Assembly (NCBI GenBank): GCA_027297845.1
Contig: JAPUHG010000273.1
Location: 1-13,863, forward strand
Source: Gammaproteobacteria bacterium
Lineage (GTDB): Bacteria > Pseudomonadota > Gammaproteobacteria > Steroidobacterales > MnTg04
DNA: 13,863 nt
Reading direction: 5' to 3'
Shown here piece by piece: positions 1-7,805 of the stretch (its first letter is position 1; each line of letters opens with the position of its first letter). Made by a program: the position numbers and the translations under genes. Under the pieces are notes generated by a model that saw nothing but the letters and a program-made list of their open reading frames with translations, was not told the origin of the DNA and did no database searches.

Positions 1-1185
1 AGCAACCCCGAAATCGAAGCCGCGAGATTACAGCGAATTCCGGTCGTGCAGCGTGCAGAGAAGCTGGCTGAATTGATGCGCTTTCGGTACGCCATCGCTG
101 ATGCCGGCACCCACGGCAAGACCACGACGACCAGCCTGATAACGTCTGTGCTGGCCGAAGGCGGTGAGGATCCAACCTTCGTCGTCGGTGGATTGCTCAA
201 CAGCGCCGGAACCAATGCGCGCCTGGGTACCGGCCGCTACCTCGTCGCCGAGGCCGACCACACCGACGCTTCTTTTATGCACCTGCAGCCGATGCTCGCT
301 GTGGTCACCAATATCGATGCCGATCATCTCGAAACCTATGGCGGAAAATTTTCCAGGCTGCGCCAGAGCTTTATCGAATTCGTGCATAACCTGCCATTCT
401 ACGGGCTTGCTGTGCTTTGCCTGGATGATGAAGGCATCGTGGATGTGCTGGATGAAATCGCACGACCGGTGACGACCTATGGTTTAAGCGCGCAAGCCGA
501 TGTTCGTGCAGAGAATGTCAGGCAACAGGGTGCCAAGTGCACTTTTACCGCGATCCGGCCTGATCGTGAGCCATTGGAGATCACCTTGAACCTCCCGGGG
601 CTGCACAATGTCAGGAATGCGTTGGCCGCGATCAGCGTGGCCCACGAACTCGATATCGCCGACGATGCGGTGGCTCGGGCGTTGCGGGAATTCGCCGGTA
701 TCGGCCGGCGCTTCCAGGTCCAGGAGATTCGGCTGGGTGACGCCACGGTCCTGCTGATCGACGACTATGCTCACCACCCGACGGAAGTCAACGCGATGCT
801 GGAATCTATTCGCTCCGGTTGGCCGGGTCGGCGCCTGGTGCTCGCCTATCAGCCACACCGGTACACCCGGACTCGAGATCTTTTCGATCAGTTTGCCGAG
901 GCTTTGTCGGCAGCAGATGAACTGTTGCTATGTCCGGTGTATGCCGCTGGCGAAGAGCCGATAGCCGGCGCCGACAGTGAGGCGCTGGCCAAAGCCATAC
1001 ACGCCTGCGGAGAGCTTGAGCCGATTTTGCTTGCTGATCTCGGCGAACTGCCCGGGCTGCTGGGCAAGCTGGTCGCCGATGGCGATATTGTTGCACTGAT
1101 GGGCGCGGGTGATATCGGCACCTTGGCGGTAGAGCTGGAGCAACCGGCATCCGGCGACCTGCCGACAGCGAAGGCCGGCTCATGA
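1..1185 (+). CDS. murC: UDP-N-acetylmuramate--L-alanine ligase MurC (5' partial)
   Basis: MurC is the cytoplasmic ATP-dependent ligase that adds L-alanine to UDP-MurNAc, the first step of peptide stem assembly. The frame is open from base 1, with SNPEI near the left edge matching a stretch roughly 90 residues into E. coli MurC, so the N-terminal UDP-binding domain is mostly outside the window. The GTG at 46 is internal. Visible are the ATP P-loop GTHGKTTTT (about 103-129), the central-domain segment EADHTDASF (about 250-276), NIDADH with its metal-binding histidine, the GRRF motif, DDYAHHPTE and the C-terminal-domain segment QPHRYTRTRDL. The usual MurC segment reads EADESD, so the histidine here is a departure. 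The TGA stop overlaps the murB ATG (ATGA, 4 bases), indicating translational coupling. Identity is secure. Confidence 0.97.
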   Translation, partial: SNPEIEAARLQRIPVVQRAEKLAELMRFRYAIADAGTHGKTTTTSLITSVLAEGGEDPTFVVGGLLNSAGTNARLGTGRYLVAEADHTDASFMHLQPMLAVVTNIDADHLETYGGKFSRLRQSFIEFVHNLPFYGLAVLCLDDEGIVDVLDEIARPVTTYGLSAQADVRAENVRQQGAKCTFTAIRPDREPLEITLNLPGLHNVRNALAAISVAHELDIADDAVARALREFAGIGRRFQVQEIRLGDATVLLIDDYAHHPTEVNAMLESIRSGWPGRRLVLAYQPHRYTRTRDLFDQFAEALSAADELLLCPVYAAGEEPIAGADSEALAKAIHACGELEPILLADLGELPGLLGKLVADGDIVALMGAGDIGTLAVELEQPASGDLPTAKAGS

Positions 1186-2081
1186 ACGCGCTGGCTGATA
1201 TCTCCTTTCGTGGCCGGATACGGCACAACGAATCCATGAGCCGACATACTTCCTGGCGTGTCGGAGGCCCTGCCGATATCTATTTCGAGCCAGCCGATGC
1301 ACGGGATCTGGCCGATTTCCTGGCTGGGCTGGACAGAGATTCGGAAATTCACTGGGTCGGCCTCGGTAGCAACTTGCTGGTTCGCGATGGCGGACTGCGT
1401 GGGGTTGTTATTGCGACCCACCGCGGTCTGTCGGGTCTGGAACGGCTCGAAGACGGGCTGGTACGGGCAGAGGCCGGGGTTGCCTGCGCAAAACTGGCCA
1501 GGCAATGCGCGCGCTGGAAACTCGGACCGGCTGAATTTTTTGCCGGGATACCAGGCACGGTCGGCGGCGCGCTGGCGATGAATGCCGGCGCCTTTGATGG
1601 CGAAACCTGGCAACGGGTTTCGGCGGTCGAGACGGTTGATCGCACGGGTCAGATCAGAACTCGGCTATGTGAAGAGTTCGAGGTTTCCTACCGCACCGTC
1701 GAAATGCCAGCGGCTGAATGGTTTATCGCCGGCTTGTTCGATTTTCGCGAGCAGGCGGATGCCAGCGTCGAATCAATCCGCAAGTTACTGGCGCGTCGCA
1801 AGGAAAGTCAGCCCATCGGGCGACCCAGTTGCGGGTCGGTTTTCCGTAATCCGCGCAACGATTATGCGGCGCGTCTGATCGAAGCGTGCGGATTGAAAGG
1901 CTTGCGTCTTGGCGGGGCGGAAGTATCCGGCAAACACGCGAATTTTATTATCAACACGGGATCTGCGACAGCCGCCGATGTCGAGAGCCTGATCAAAAAG
2001 ATTCAGGACCAGGTGCGGCGGGAGCAGGGAGTGGACCTGGTGGCCGAGGTCAGGATTGTGGGAGAGCCCATTGCAGACTGA
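1182..2081 (+). CDS. murB: UDP-N-acetylenolpyruvoylglucosamine reductase MurB, short type
   Basis: MurB is the FAD- and NADPH-dependent enzyme that reduces UDP-GlcNAc-enolpyruvate to UDP-MurNAc, supplying the substrate of MurC encoded just before it. The 299-residue product has the FAD-binding segment GLGSNLLVRDGG (60-71), AGIPGTVGGALAMNAGAF (121-138), the conserved YR pair (170-171), the catalytic-serine segment CGSVFRNP (serine about 219) and LVAEVRIVG with the catalytic glutamate (about 289). The length and the GSVFRNP/KHANFIIN pattern fit the shorter MurB subclass (type II) rather than the roughly 340-residue E. coli enzyme. The ATG is embedded in the murC stop codon, and its own 3' end overlaps the ddlB start. 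In E. coli murB lies outside the dcw cluster, so its position here points to a different gammaproteobacterial lineage. Confidence 0.96.
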   Translation: MNALADISFRGRIRHNESMSRHTSWRVGGPADIYFEPADARDLADFLAGLDRDSEIHWVGLGSNLLVRDGGLRGVVIATHRGLSGLERLEDGLVRAEAGVACAKLARQCARWKLGPAEFFAGIPGTVGGALAMNAGAFDGETWQRVSAVETVDRTGQIRTRLCEEFEVSYRTVEMPAAEWFIAGLFDFREQADASVESIRKLLARRKESQPIGRPSCGSVFRNPRNDYAARLIEACGLKGLRLGGAEVSGKHANFIINTGSATAADVESLIKKIQDQVRREQGVDLVAEVRIVGEPIAD

Positions 2082-3042
2082 ATCGCGCACATCGATTCGC
2101 GATGCAGACGACTTTGGGCGAGTCGCCGTCGTTTATGGCGGCCTCTCGCCGGAGCGGGATATCTCATTGCTGACCGGCGAGGCTGTGCTCGCGGCATTAC
2201 AGGAGCGAGGTGTGGACGCCCACGGCGTCGATGCCGGCGTCGATTTGCTCGAGGTGTTGTCGGCTGGTCGTTTCGATCGTGCCTGGATTGCATTGCACGG
2301 CAGGGGGGGTGAAGACGGCAGTCTGCAAGGGGCGTTACAGCTAATGAATCTGCCTTACACGGGGAGCGGCGTACAAGGATCGGCGCTGGCCATGGATAAG
2401 TATCGTAGCAAGCTATTGTTGCGTGGTTGCGATTTGCTGACGCCGCCTTTCCGGTTGCTGACCGGTACGGCTGATCTGAACGAGCTGGCGGATGAACTCG
2501 GCTTCCCGCTGGCGATCAAGCCGGTCTGCGAAGGATCCAGCCTGGGAATGAGCAAGGTGACCGATGCTGCGGATCTGCCGGCGGCATACGAGCTGGCCTG
2601 CCGGCATGACGATTGCGTTATCGCGGAACTCTGGCTGGCTGGCGGCGAGTACACGACCGGCATTTTGCAAGGTGCGGCACTACCGATCATCAGGATAGAA
2701 ACACCGCGCAGTTATTATGACTATGAGGCCAAGTATTTCACTGACAGCACCCAGTATCACTGCCCTGCCGGATTGTCCGACGAGCAGGAGCATCGTTTCC
2801 GCCAGCTTTCCCTAAAGGCCTTTAGCGATATCGGTGGAGAAGGCTGGGGGCGTGTCGATTTCATTCTCGATGACGCCGGTGAAGCGCAGCTTCTGGAAGT
2901 CAACACTGTGCCTGGCATGACCAGTCACAGCCTCGTGCCGATGGCGGCCAAGCAGCAGGGGATCGATTTTCCCGAGTTGTGCTGGCGCATCCTCGAGACC
3001 AGTTTCCTCAGCCGCCAGCCGACCGGAGGTGAGCATGATTAA
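2071..3042 (+). CDS. ddlB: D-alanine--D-alanine ligase (DdlB type)
   Basis: This ATP-grasp ligase joins two D-alanines to make the terminal dipeptide of the peptidoglycan stem. I chose the TTG at 2071: GGGAGA lies six bases upstream (2060-2065) and the N-terminal lead before the first beta strand is then of normal length. A TTG at 2056 is possible but has no ribosome-binding site. The 323-residue product shows GGLSPERDIS (23-32), HGRGGEDGSLQG (76-87), the ATP-binding KPVCEGSSLGM (150-160), and late motifs RVDFILDD and LLEVNTVPGMTSHSLVP with the metal- and substrate-binding residues. The start overlaps the end of murB by 11 bases and the stop overlaps the start region of ftsQ, so the gene is in the middle of a coupled operon. 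E. coli DdlB is 306 residues; the extra length is a short N-terminal tail. Confidence 0.95.
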   Translation: MQTESRTSIRDADDFGRVAVVYGGLSPERDISLLTGEAVLAALQERGVDAHGVDAGVDLLEVLSAGRFDRAWIALHGRGGEDGSLQGALQLMNLPYTGSGVQGSALAMDKYRSKLLLRGCDLLTPPFRLLTGTADLNELADELGFPLAIKPVCEGSSLGMSKVTDAADLPAAYELACRHDDCVIAELWLAGGEYTTGILQGAALPIIRIETPRSYYDYEAKYFTDSTQYHCPAGLSDEQEHRFRQLSLKAFSDIGGEGWGRVDFILDDAGEAQLLEVNTVPGMTSHSLVPMAAKQQGIDFPELCWRILETSFLSRQPTGGEHD

Positions 3043-3811
3043 GAAACGCAACCGCAAACGCCCACAGCAAGAACCATTGGTCGATTGGCATGCGATCAGG
3101 CGGTTTGCGCTTGCGGGTGGATCCTTGCTGGCCATCAGCGGCGCGGTGATTTTCCTGTTTCTGCTGCTGGACCGGCCGGTCGCCGCTATCCAGGTGGACG
3201 GTCCGTTCGCCAGGGTCAACGCCAGCCAGGTCGAGGCCGAGGTTCTGGCCAATTTGCATGGCGGATTTATATCCCTGGATCTGGATGGCTTGTCCGCGAC
3301 GATCAGGCGATTGCCATGGGTAGACCAGGTTCGTATCCGGCGGCAATGGCCAAACAGTCTGCACATTACGCTGATCGAGCAACGCCCGGCAGCTCGCTGG
3401 GGCGAAACGGGTCTGCTCAATGTCCGCGGCGAGTTGTTTATCGAGGACAGTCGACACGTGCCTGCGGGTTTGCCGGCGCTGGCCGGACCGCCCGGTACAG
3501 AAAGCGAGGTGGTCAGCCGCTATCTGACCGCACGCTCGTATTTGCAACCGCACGGGCTGGCTGTTACGGGGCTGGTGCGCGATCCGCGCGGGGCCTGGGA
3601 CATGACGCTCAGCAACGGAATTGCCGTCAGGCTCGGACGCTACCGGGTTGAGCAGCGGATCAGGCGTTATAGCGACCTGGTGCTGGAAATCGTTAGCCCG
3701 GATCCGGGAAAGGTTGAGTACATCGATATGCGCTACAGCAACGGGTTTGCTATCGGTTGGCGAAAACAGGATGAAGCGGCGATTGCCGCTTTGAACGTAC
3801 GCAGCGGCTAA
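3035..3811 (+). CDS. ftsQ: cell division protein FtsQ
   Basis: FtsQ is a bitopic inner-membrane divisome protein that links early FtsA/FtsZ components to FtsB/FtsL. The 258-residue product has a basic cytoplasmic tail (KKRNRKRP), one membrane helix (about 24-45) and a POTRA-type domain (about 49-118) beginning IQVDGPF and containing LPWVDQVRIRRQWPNSLHI, a typical FtsQ core segment. A beta domain follows with SNGIAVRLG and an E..RIRRYSDL segment. I prefer the ATG at 3035 because GGAGGT ends four bases before it; a GTG at 3029 sits inside that ribosome-binding site. The start lies within the last codons of ddlB. The protein is slightly shorter than E. coli FtsQ (276). Identity is supported by both sequence and position before ftsA. 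Confidence 0.94.
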   Translation: MIKKRNRKRPQQEPLVDWHAIRRFALAGGSLLAISGAVIFLFLLLDRPVAAIQVDGPFARVNASQVEAEVLANLHGGFISLDLDGLSATIRRLPWVDQVRIRRQWPNSLHITLIEQRPAARWGETGLLNVRGELFIEDSRHVPAGLPALAGPPGTESEVVSRYLTARSYLQPHGLAVTGLVRDPRGAWDMTLSNGIAVRLGRYRVEQRIRRYSDLVLEIVSPDPGKVEYIDMRYSNGFAIGWRKQDEAAIAALNVRSG

Positions 3812-3820
3812 GGAAAAAGT

Positions 3821-5056
3821 ATGTCGAGAAAAGGTGACAGAAATCTGATTGTGGGACTGGATATCGGTACCTCAAAGGTGGTCGCAATCGTTGGTGAGAT
3901 TACCGACGAAGGTGGCATTGAGGTCATTGGTATCGGCAGTCACCCGTCCCGCGGGTTGAAAAAGGGCGTGGTCGTAAACATCGAGTCCACCGTTCAATCA
4001 ATTCAACGGGCGGTAGAAGAGGCCGAATTGATGGCTGGCTGCGAGATCCATACCGTTCATGCGGGCATCGCCGGCAGCCACATTCGCAGTCTGAATTCTC
4101 ACGGCATAGTCGCAATACGGGACCGGGAAGTGACCAGCCGCGATGTCGAGCGGGTGATTGAAGCCGCGCAGGCGGTTGCGATACCGGCGGATCAGAGAAC
4201 GATTCATGTGTTGCCGCAGGAATTCATCATTGACCACCAGGAAGGAATACGGGAACCGATTGGCATGTCCGGCGTCAGGCTGGAGGCCAAGGTTCACATG
4301 GTCACCGGTGCCGTCAGCGCGGCGCAAAACATTATCAAGTGCGTGCAACGCTGCGGGCTGCAGGTCGAAGACGTTGTACTTGAGCAGCTGGCGTCGAGTT
4401 ATGCGGTCCTGACCCAGGACGAAAAAGAGTTGGGCGCCTGTCTCGTGGATATCGGTGGCGGCACCACCGACATAGCGGTTTTCAGCGGCGGCGCTATTCG
4501 CCATACGGCGGTGATCCCCATTGCGGGAGACCAGGCAACCAACGACATCGCCATCTCCTTGCGGACGCCCACTCAGTACGCGGAGGAAATCAAGATTCGC
4601 TACGCCTGCGCATTATCACAATTGGCCAATCCGGACGAAACCATCGAAGTGCCCAGCGTGGGAGACAGGCCGCCGCGGAGACTCGCAAGACAAACGCTGG
4701 CAGAGGTCATCGAGGCGCGCTACGAGGAGTTATTTACCCTGATCCAGGATGAATTGAGACGCAGTGGGTTCGAAGAGTTGGTTGCCGGCGGCATCGTTCT
4801 TACCGGTGGCAGCTCAAAAATGGAAGGCGCAATCGAACTCGCCGAAGAGGTCTTTCACATGCCGGTGCGTCTCGGTGTTCCGCAATACGTGCAGGGCTTG
4901 TCGGACGTGGTGCGTAACCCGATTCACGCCACCGGCGTGGGTCTGTTGCTATACGGCCAGGAGGCACTGGCTGACAAGGCGGCTTCTTCGTCGCTCGGTG
5001 GAGGGATTACTGATGTCTGGGAGCGGATGAAAAACTGGTTCCAGGGAAATTTTTGA
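3821..5056 (+). CDS. ftsA: cell division protein FtsA
   Basis: FtsA is the actin-like ATPase that tethers FtsZ filaments to the inner membrane and recruits later divisome proteins. The 411-residue product has the phosphate-1 motif GLDIGTSKVV (12-21), the phosphate-2 motif DIGGGTTD (210-217) and the late adenosine motif GGIVLTGGSSKMEG. It ends in an amphipathic membrane-targeting helix, VWERMKNWFQGNF. Its length is close to E. coli FtsA (420). AAGGA six bases before the ATG gives a good ribosome-binding site, and only nine bases separate it from ftsQ. The gap to ftsZ is 44 bases, with a run of eight T at 5061-5068 that is not preceded by a stem. Confidence 0.97.
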   Translation: MSRKGDRNLIVGLDIGTSKVVAIVGEITDEGGIEVIGIGSHPSRGLKKGVVVNIESTVQSIQRAVEEAELMAGCEIHTVHAGIAGSHIRSLNSHGIVAIRDREVTSRDVERVIEAAQAVAIPADQRTIHVLPQEFIIDHQEGIREPIGMSGVRLEAKVHMVTGAVSAAQNIIKCVQRCGLQVEDVVLEQLASSYAVLTQDEKELGACLVDIGGGTTDIAVFSGGAIRHTAVIPIAGDQATNDIAISLRTPTQYAEEIKIRYACALSQLANPDETIEVPSVGDRPPRRLARQTLAEVIEARYEELFTLIQDELRRSGFEELVAGGIVLTGGSSKMEGAIELAEEVFHMPVRLGVPQYVQGLSDVVRNPIHATGVGLLLYGQEALADKAASSSLGGGITDVWERMKNWFQGNF

Positions 5057-5100
5057 ATGATTTTTTTTGTATCAAATGCTGATGCTTAAGGAGGGGAGTG

Positions 5101-6237
5101 ATGTTTGAGTTAATGGATTCGTACAGCCAAACCGCAGTCATAAAGGTCATCGGAGTCGGTGGCGGAGGTGGCAACGCGGTAACGCACATGGTCGCCGCCG
5201 GTATCGATGGCGTAGACTTTATTTGTTTAAACACCGATGCACAGGCGTTGAAAAGCTCGCGGGTGAAAACGTCGTTGCAGATTGGATGCTACATCACCAA
5301 GGGGCTTGGTGCGGGAGCAAATCCGGAGGTGGGCCGGCAGGCCGCAATGGAAGATCGCGATCGCATCCAGGAAGTGATCGAAGGCAGTGACATGCTGTTT
5401 ATTACCGCCGGCATGGGTGGTGGAACCGGCACTGGTGCTGCGCCCGTGGTCGCCCAAACCGCCAAGGAGATGGGAATTCTGACGGTTGCCGTCGTGACCA
5501 GGCCTTTCGAGATGGAAGGTGCTAAACGGCGCGCGATTGCCGATCAGGGGATCAACGAGCTCAGCCGCTATGTTGATTCGCTGATCACTATTCCCAATGA
5601 GAAATTGCTGTCCGTTCTGGGTAGCGATACGACCTTGCTTGACGCGTTCGCCGCAGCCAACGAAGTATTACAGGGTGCGGTTCAGGGTATTGCGGAACTG
5701 ATAACCCGGCCGGGCCTGATCAATGTTGATTTCGCGGATGTCAGGACAGTGATGTCAGAAATGGGTATGGCGATGATGGGTTCGGGTACGGCTTCGGGCA
5801 ATGACCGCGCCAGGGAAGCGGCCGAGGCCGCTGCGTCCAGTCCCTTGCTTGAGGATATCAATCTTGCCGGCGCAAACGGCATCCTGGTAAACGTCACCGC
5901 GGGCGAAAATCTTTCTATCGGTGAGTTTCAGGAAGTCGGCAATACGGTCAGGGAATATGCCTCCGAAAATGCGACCGTCGTTGTGGGCACGGTGATCGAT
6001 CCAAAGATGAAGGACCAAATCCGGGTTACCGTCGTTGCGACCGGGCTGGGAGAAACGGCCCATGCGGCGCGGCCCCAGATGGAGGTGGTCAAGAGTCCGC
6101 TGACCGGCGACCCGAATTACTCGCACCTGGAGACCCCAACCGCTGTTCGGCGTAGCAAGCTGTATGAATCCGGCGGGGCCATGCCCAGCGAAGAGGTACT
6201 GGATATACCGGCATTTCTGCGCCGGCAGGCGGACTAG
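5101..6237 (+). CDS. ftsZ: cell division protein FtsZ
   Basis: FtsZ is the tubulin-like GTPase that polymerises into the division ring. The 378-residue product carries the nucleotide-binding VGGGGGNAV near the N terminus, the tubulin signature GGGTGTG (106-112), the T7 synergy loop NVDFADV (208-214), and the C-terminal peptide DIPAFLRRQAD that binds FtsA, ZipA and ZapD. The ATG at 5101 is preferred over GTG at 5098 because AAGGAG (5088-5093) then sits seven bases upstream and the protein begins MFE, as in E. coli. The linker before the C-terminal peptide is short, giving a total near E. coli's 383 residues. The C-terminal tail fits the presence of zapD at the right end of the window. Confidence 0.98.
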   Translation: MFELMDSYSQTAVIKVIGVGGGGGNAVTHMVAAGIDGVDFICLNTDAQALKSSRVKTSLQIGCYITKGLGAGANPEVGRQAAMEDRDRIQEVIEGSDMLFITAGMGGGTGTGAAPVVAQTAKEMGILTVAVVTRPFEMEGAKRRAIADQGINELSRYVDSLITIPNEKLLSVLGSDTTLLDAFAAANEVLQGAVQGIAELITRPGLINVDFADVRTVMSEMGMAMMGSGTASGNDRAREAAEAAASSPLLEDINLAGANGILVNVTAGENLSIGEFQEVGNTVREYASENATVVVGTVIDPKMKDQIRVTVVATGLGETAHAARPQMEVVKSPLTGDPNYSHLETPTAVRRSKLYESGGAMPSEEVLDIPAFLRRQAD

Positions 6238-6262
6238 CCTACGACCTGCGGGTCCGGGGTTT

Positions 6263-6280
6263 CGGTGGCGCGGGCCACCG
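6263..6280 (+). other. Hairpin 25 bases after the ftsZ stop
   Basis: A perfect 7-bp stem (CGGTGGC / GCCACCG) closes a four-base GCGG loop. No T run follows, so it is not a canonical intrinsic terminator. It could stabilise the 3' end of the dcw message or be chance in GC-rich DNA. Confidence 0.35.
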
Positions 6281-6375
6281 CTGCTTCTGCATGGCGCGAT
6301 TTTCGTGACTGTGTTACTTTGCGCGGTCAGGGAAATATGGCAGGCTGAGTCAGTAGGGATTTATACCAAAACTGA

Positions 6376-6408
6376 CCGGCCGGCAGGGAATGCCACGGAT
6401 CGGGCCGG
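6376..6408 (+). promoter_or_regulatory. Possible antiterminator fold upstream of lpxC
   Basis: CCGGCC at 6376-6381 is the exact complement of GGCCGG at 6403-6408. Between them GGCA (6382-6385) and TGCC (6391-6394) form a small hairpin with a GGGAA loop. The right arm overlaps most of the left arm of the terminator stem at 6400-6407, so the two folds exclude each other, the usual geometry of an attenuator. This is seen by hand pairing only. CCGGCCGG is also self-complementary, and chance pairing in GC-rich sequence is possible. Confidence 0.35.
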
Positions 6409-6431
6409 ATGTCGGTCCGAGTTGTTTTTTT
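6400..6431 (+). terminator. Intrinsic terminator or attenuator before lpxC
   Basis: An 8-bp stem (TCGGGCCG at 6400-6407 with CGGTCCGA at 6413-6420, one G-U pair) closes a five-base loop. It is followed by GTTG and seven consecutive T (6425-6431). This is the standard layout of a Rho-independent terminator on the + strand. It ends 44 bases before the lpxC start. It may simply end the ftsZ transcript, but little room remains for a separate lpxC promoter downstream, so attenuation of lpxC is an alternative. Confidence 0.65.
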
Positions 6432-6475
6432 CTGTCCAAGCGACTGATTTAGCAGATTTTTCCGGGGGCTGTTCG

Positions 6476-7384
6476 TTGCGGCAAAGAACACTCAAAAATT
6501 CGATACGGGCAACCGGCGTCGGCCTGCACACCGGCAAAAAAGTGTTTATGACGCTGCGCCCGGCTGCGGAAAACACCGGAATAGTGTTTAGGCGGGTCGA
6601 TCTGCAGCCGATCGTAGATATCCCCGCGCAGGCAAAATATGTCGGCGATACCATGCTGGGGACCACTCTGGCCAATGGCGACGCCCGCGTAGCCACCGTT
6701 GAACACTTGTTATCCGCGTTCGCGGGTCTCGGTATCGACAATGCGATCGTCGAAGTCAGCGCCGCTGAAGTACCGATTATGGATGGCAGCGCCGGGCCAT
6801 TTGTCTTCCTGCTGCAGTCGGCCGGCATTCAGGAACAAAGCAGCGCCAAAAAACTTATCCGTATCACTCGCCCCGTGCGGGTTGAAGAAGATGACAAGTG
6901 GGCGCAGTTATTGCCCTTTGATGGGTTCAAGGTCAAGTTCCGGATTCAGTTTGACCATCCGATTTTCAAAAGCCACGTGCAGGAATCGGCAATAGATTTT
7001 TCTACTTCTTCCTTTCTCAAGGAAGTGAGTCGAGCCAGAACATTCGGATTTATGCGTGATATTGAAGCTTTGCGCGCCAGGAATCTGACGCTGGGCGGCA
7101 GCATGGATAATGCCATCGTGTTGGACGATTTCAGAGTGTTAAACGAAGATGGCCTGCGTTACGAAGACGAGTTCGTCAAACATAAAATTCTTGACGTTAT
7201 CGGTGATCTATATCTCCTCGGTCATAGTCTGATTGGTGAATTCAGTGGCTACAAATCGGGGCATGCGCTAAACAACAAATTACTCAAAGCTTTAATTGCC
7301 GATCGGAAGTCATGGGAAGAAGTGACTTTTGAGAGCGCCGCCGAATCGCCGATTTCCTTTGCAGCGCCGGTGATGGCGATATAG
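6476..7384 (+). CDS. lpxC: UDP-3-O-acyl-N-acetylglucosamine deacetylase LpxC
   Basis: LpxC is the zinc hydrolase that removes acetate from UDP-3-O-acyl-GlcNAc, the committed step of lipid A synthesis. The open frame extends back into ftsZ, but homology starts at RQRTLKNSI, matching E. coli QRTLKRIV. The TTG at 6476 is therefore the likely start, with GGGGG about seven bases upstream. The 302-residue product (E. coli 305) has the VEHL motif with the catalytic glutamate 76 and zinc ligand H77, HKILD with zinc ligands H236 and D240, and KSGHALNN with catalytic H263. The C terminus ends in hydrophobic residues (APVMAI), comparable to the APSAVLA end that FtsH reads in E. coli. The weak start codon and the upstream terminator both suggest limited expression. 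Confidence 0.95.
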   Translation: MRQRTLKNSIRATGVGLHTGKKVFMTLRPAAENTGIVFRRVDLQPIVDIPAQAKYVGDTMLGTTLANGDARVATVEHLLSAFAGLGIDNAIVEVSAAEVPIMDGSAGPFVFLLQSAGIQEQSSAKKLIRITRPVRVEEDDKWAQLLPFDGFKVKFRIQFDHPIFKSHVQESAIDFSTSSFLKEVSRARTFGFMRDIEALRARNLTLGGSMDNAIVLDDFRVLNEDGLRYEDEFVKHKILDVIGDLYLLGHSLIGEFSGYKSGHALNNKLLKALIADRKSWEEVTFESAAESPISFAAPVMAI

Positions 7385-7399
7385 GAGGCGAACAGGCTC

Positions 7400-7735
7400 T
7401 TACACGGAACCAGTAAAGGTGGGTTTTGCTGGTGGCCGCACTTTAATAATGACTCTACTGATAGTCAGACCGGTTTTTGTTTTCAGACCCGGGCGAACAG
7501 TAGGCTCAAGATAACGAAAACGACTGGCCCAGGCCGCAGATTCAGTTAGCAAGATCAGACTCTGATCTTCTTTCAGCGAGACCCCGTGTAAATGCGCGCG
7601 GTGGTCGTCCGGAAGTAGTTTCGCGACCGTTTCGCGCAGGGCAGCCATGAGGCTGGCCTGGCTGATTATCCGGGAAAGCCCGCTGCTATTGTCCTGCAGG
7701 ACATTATCCAGCGATCGGAATGAGGGTTTTTGCAT
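7400..7735 (-). CDS. dciA: DciA-family (DUF721) replicative helicase loader
   Basis: The 111-residue product looks like a DUF721/DciA protein: a helical N-terminal segment (LSRIISQASLMAALRETVAKLLP), then a short alpha/beta domain with the segment SLILLTESAAWASRFRYLEP, in which the W..RLR..-like part is typical of the family. DciA proteins help load the DnaB helicase and stand in for DnaC in bacteria lacking that phage-derived loader. Genes of this family lie between lpxC and secA in Pseudomonas, which supports the call. The gene is convergent with lpxC, with 15 bases between them, and divergent from the M23 gene. The ATG at 7735 lacks a clear Shine-Dalgarno sequence, and no better in-frame start is visible. 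The family is assigned from pattern and context; the short sequence leaves some doubt. Confidence 0.8.
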   Translation of the reverse strand: MQKPSFRSLDNVLQDNSSGLSRIISQASLMAALRETVAKLLPDDHRAHLHGVSLKEDQSLILLTESAAWASRFRYLEPTVRPGLKTKTGLTISRVIIKVRPPAKPTFTGSV

Positions 7736-7770
7736 AATGTGGACCAGGTCACAAAATTTGGGTTAGTAGC

Positions 7771-7799
7771 TTGTTTTACTTGGATTTTCTCGGCATATT
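7771..7799 (+). promoter_or_regulatory. Probable sigma-70 promoter for the riboswitch/M23 transcript
   Basis: TTGTTT (7771-7776) and CATATT (7794-7799) are separated by exactly 17 bases in an AT-rich stretch. The predicted start near 7805 falls at the first base of the riboswitch P1 stem. Both hexamers are imperfect; the position relative to the aptamer is the main support. Confidence 0.5.
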
Positions 7800-7805
7800 G
7801 ATGGA

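Noticed and set aside
888..1613. 241-codon minus-strand frame opposite murC and murB
   Set aside because: Antisense to two conserved enzymes, low-complexity Ser/Ala/Pro-rich translation, no family resemblance.
5061..5068. Run of eight T between ftsA and ftsZ, considered as a terminator tail
   Set aside because: No GC-rich stem precedes it, and ftsZ expression from the dcw transcript would be expected to continue through it.
6390..6452. 20-codon ATG frame across the lpxC terminator, considered as an attenuation leader peptide
   Set aside because: The purine-rich stretch is almost touching the ATG, so it is badly spaced for a ribosome-binding site, and the codons show no run of one amino acid that would point to a sensed ligand.
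6164..6475. Upstream extension of the lpxC reading frame into ftsZ
   Set aside because: It overlaps the conserved FtsZ C terminus in another frame and crosses the terminator; homology to LpxC begins only at 6476.
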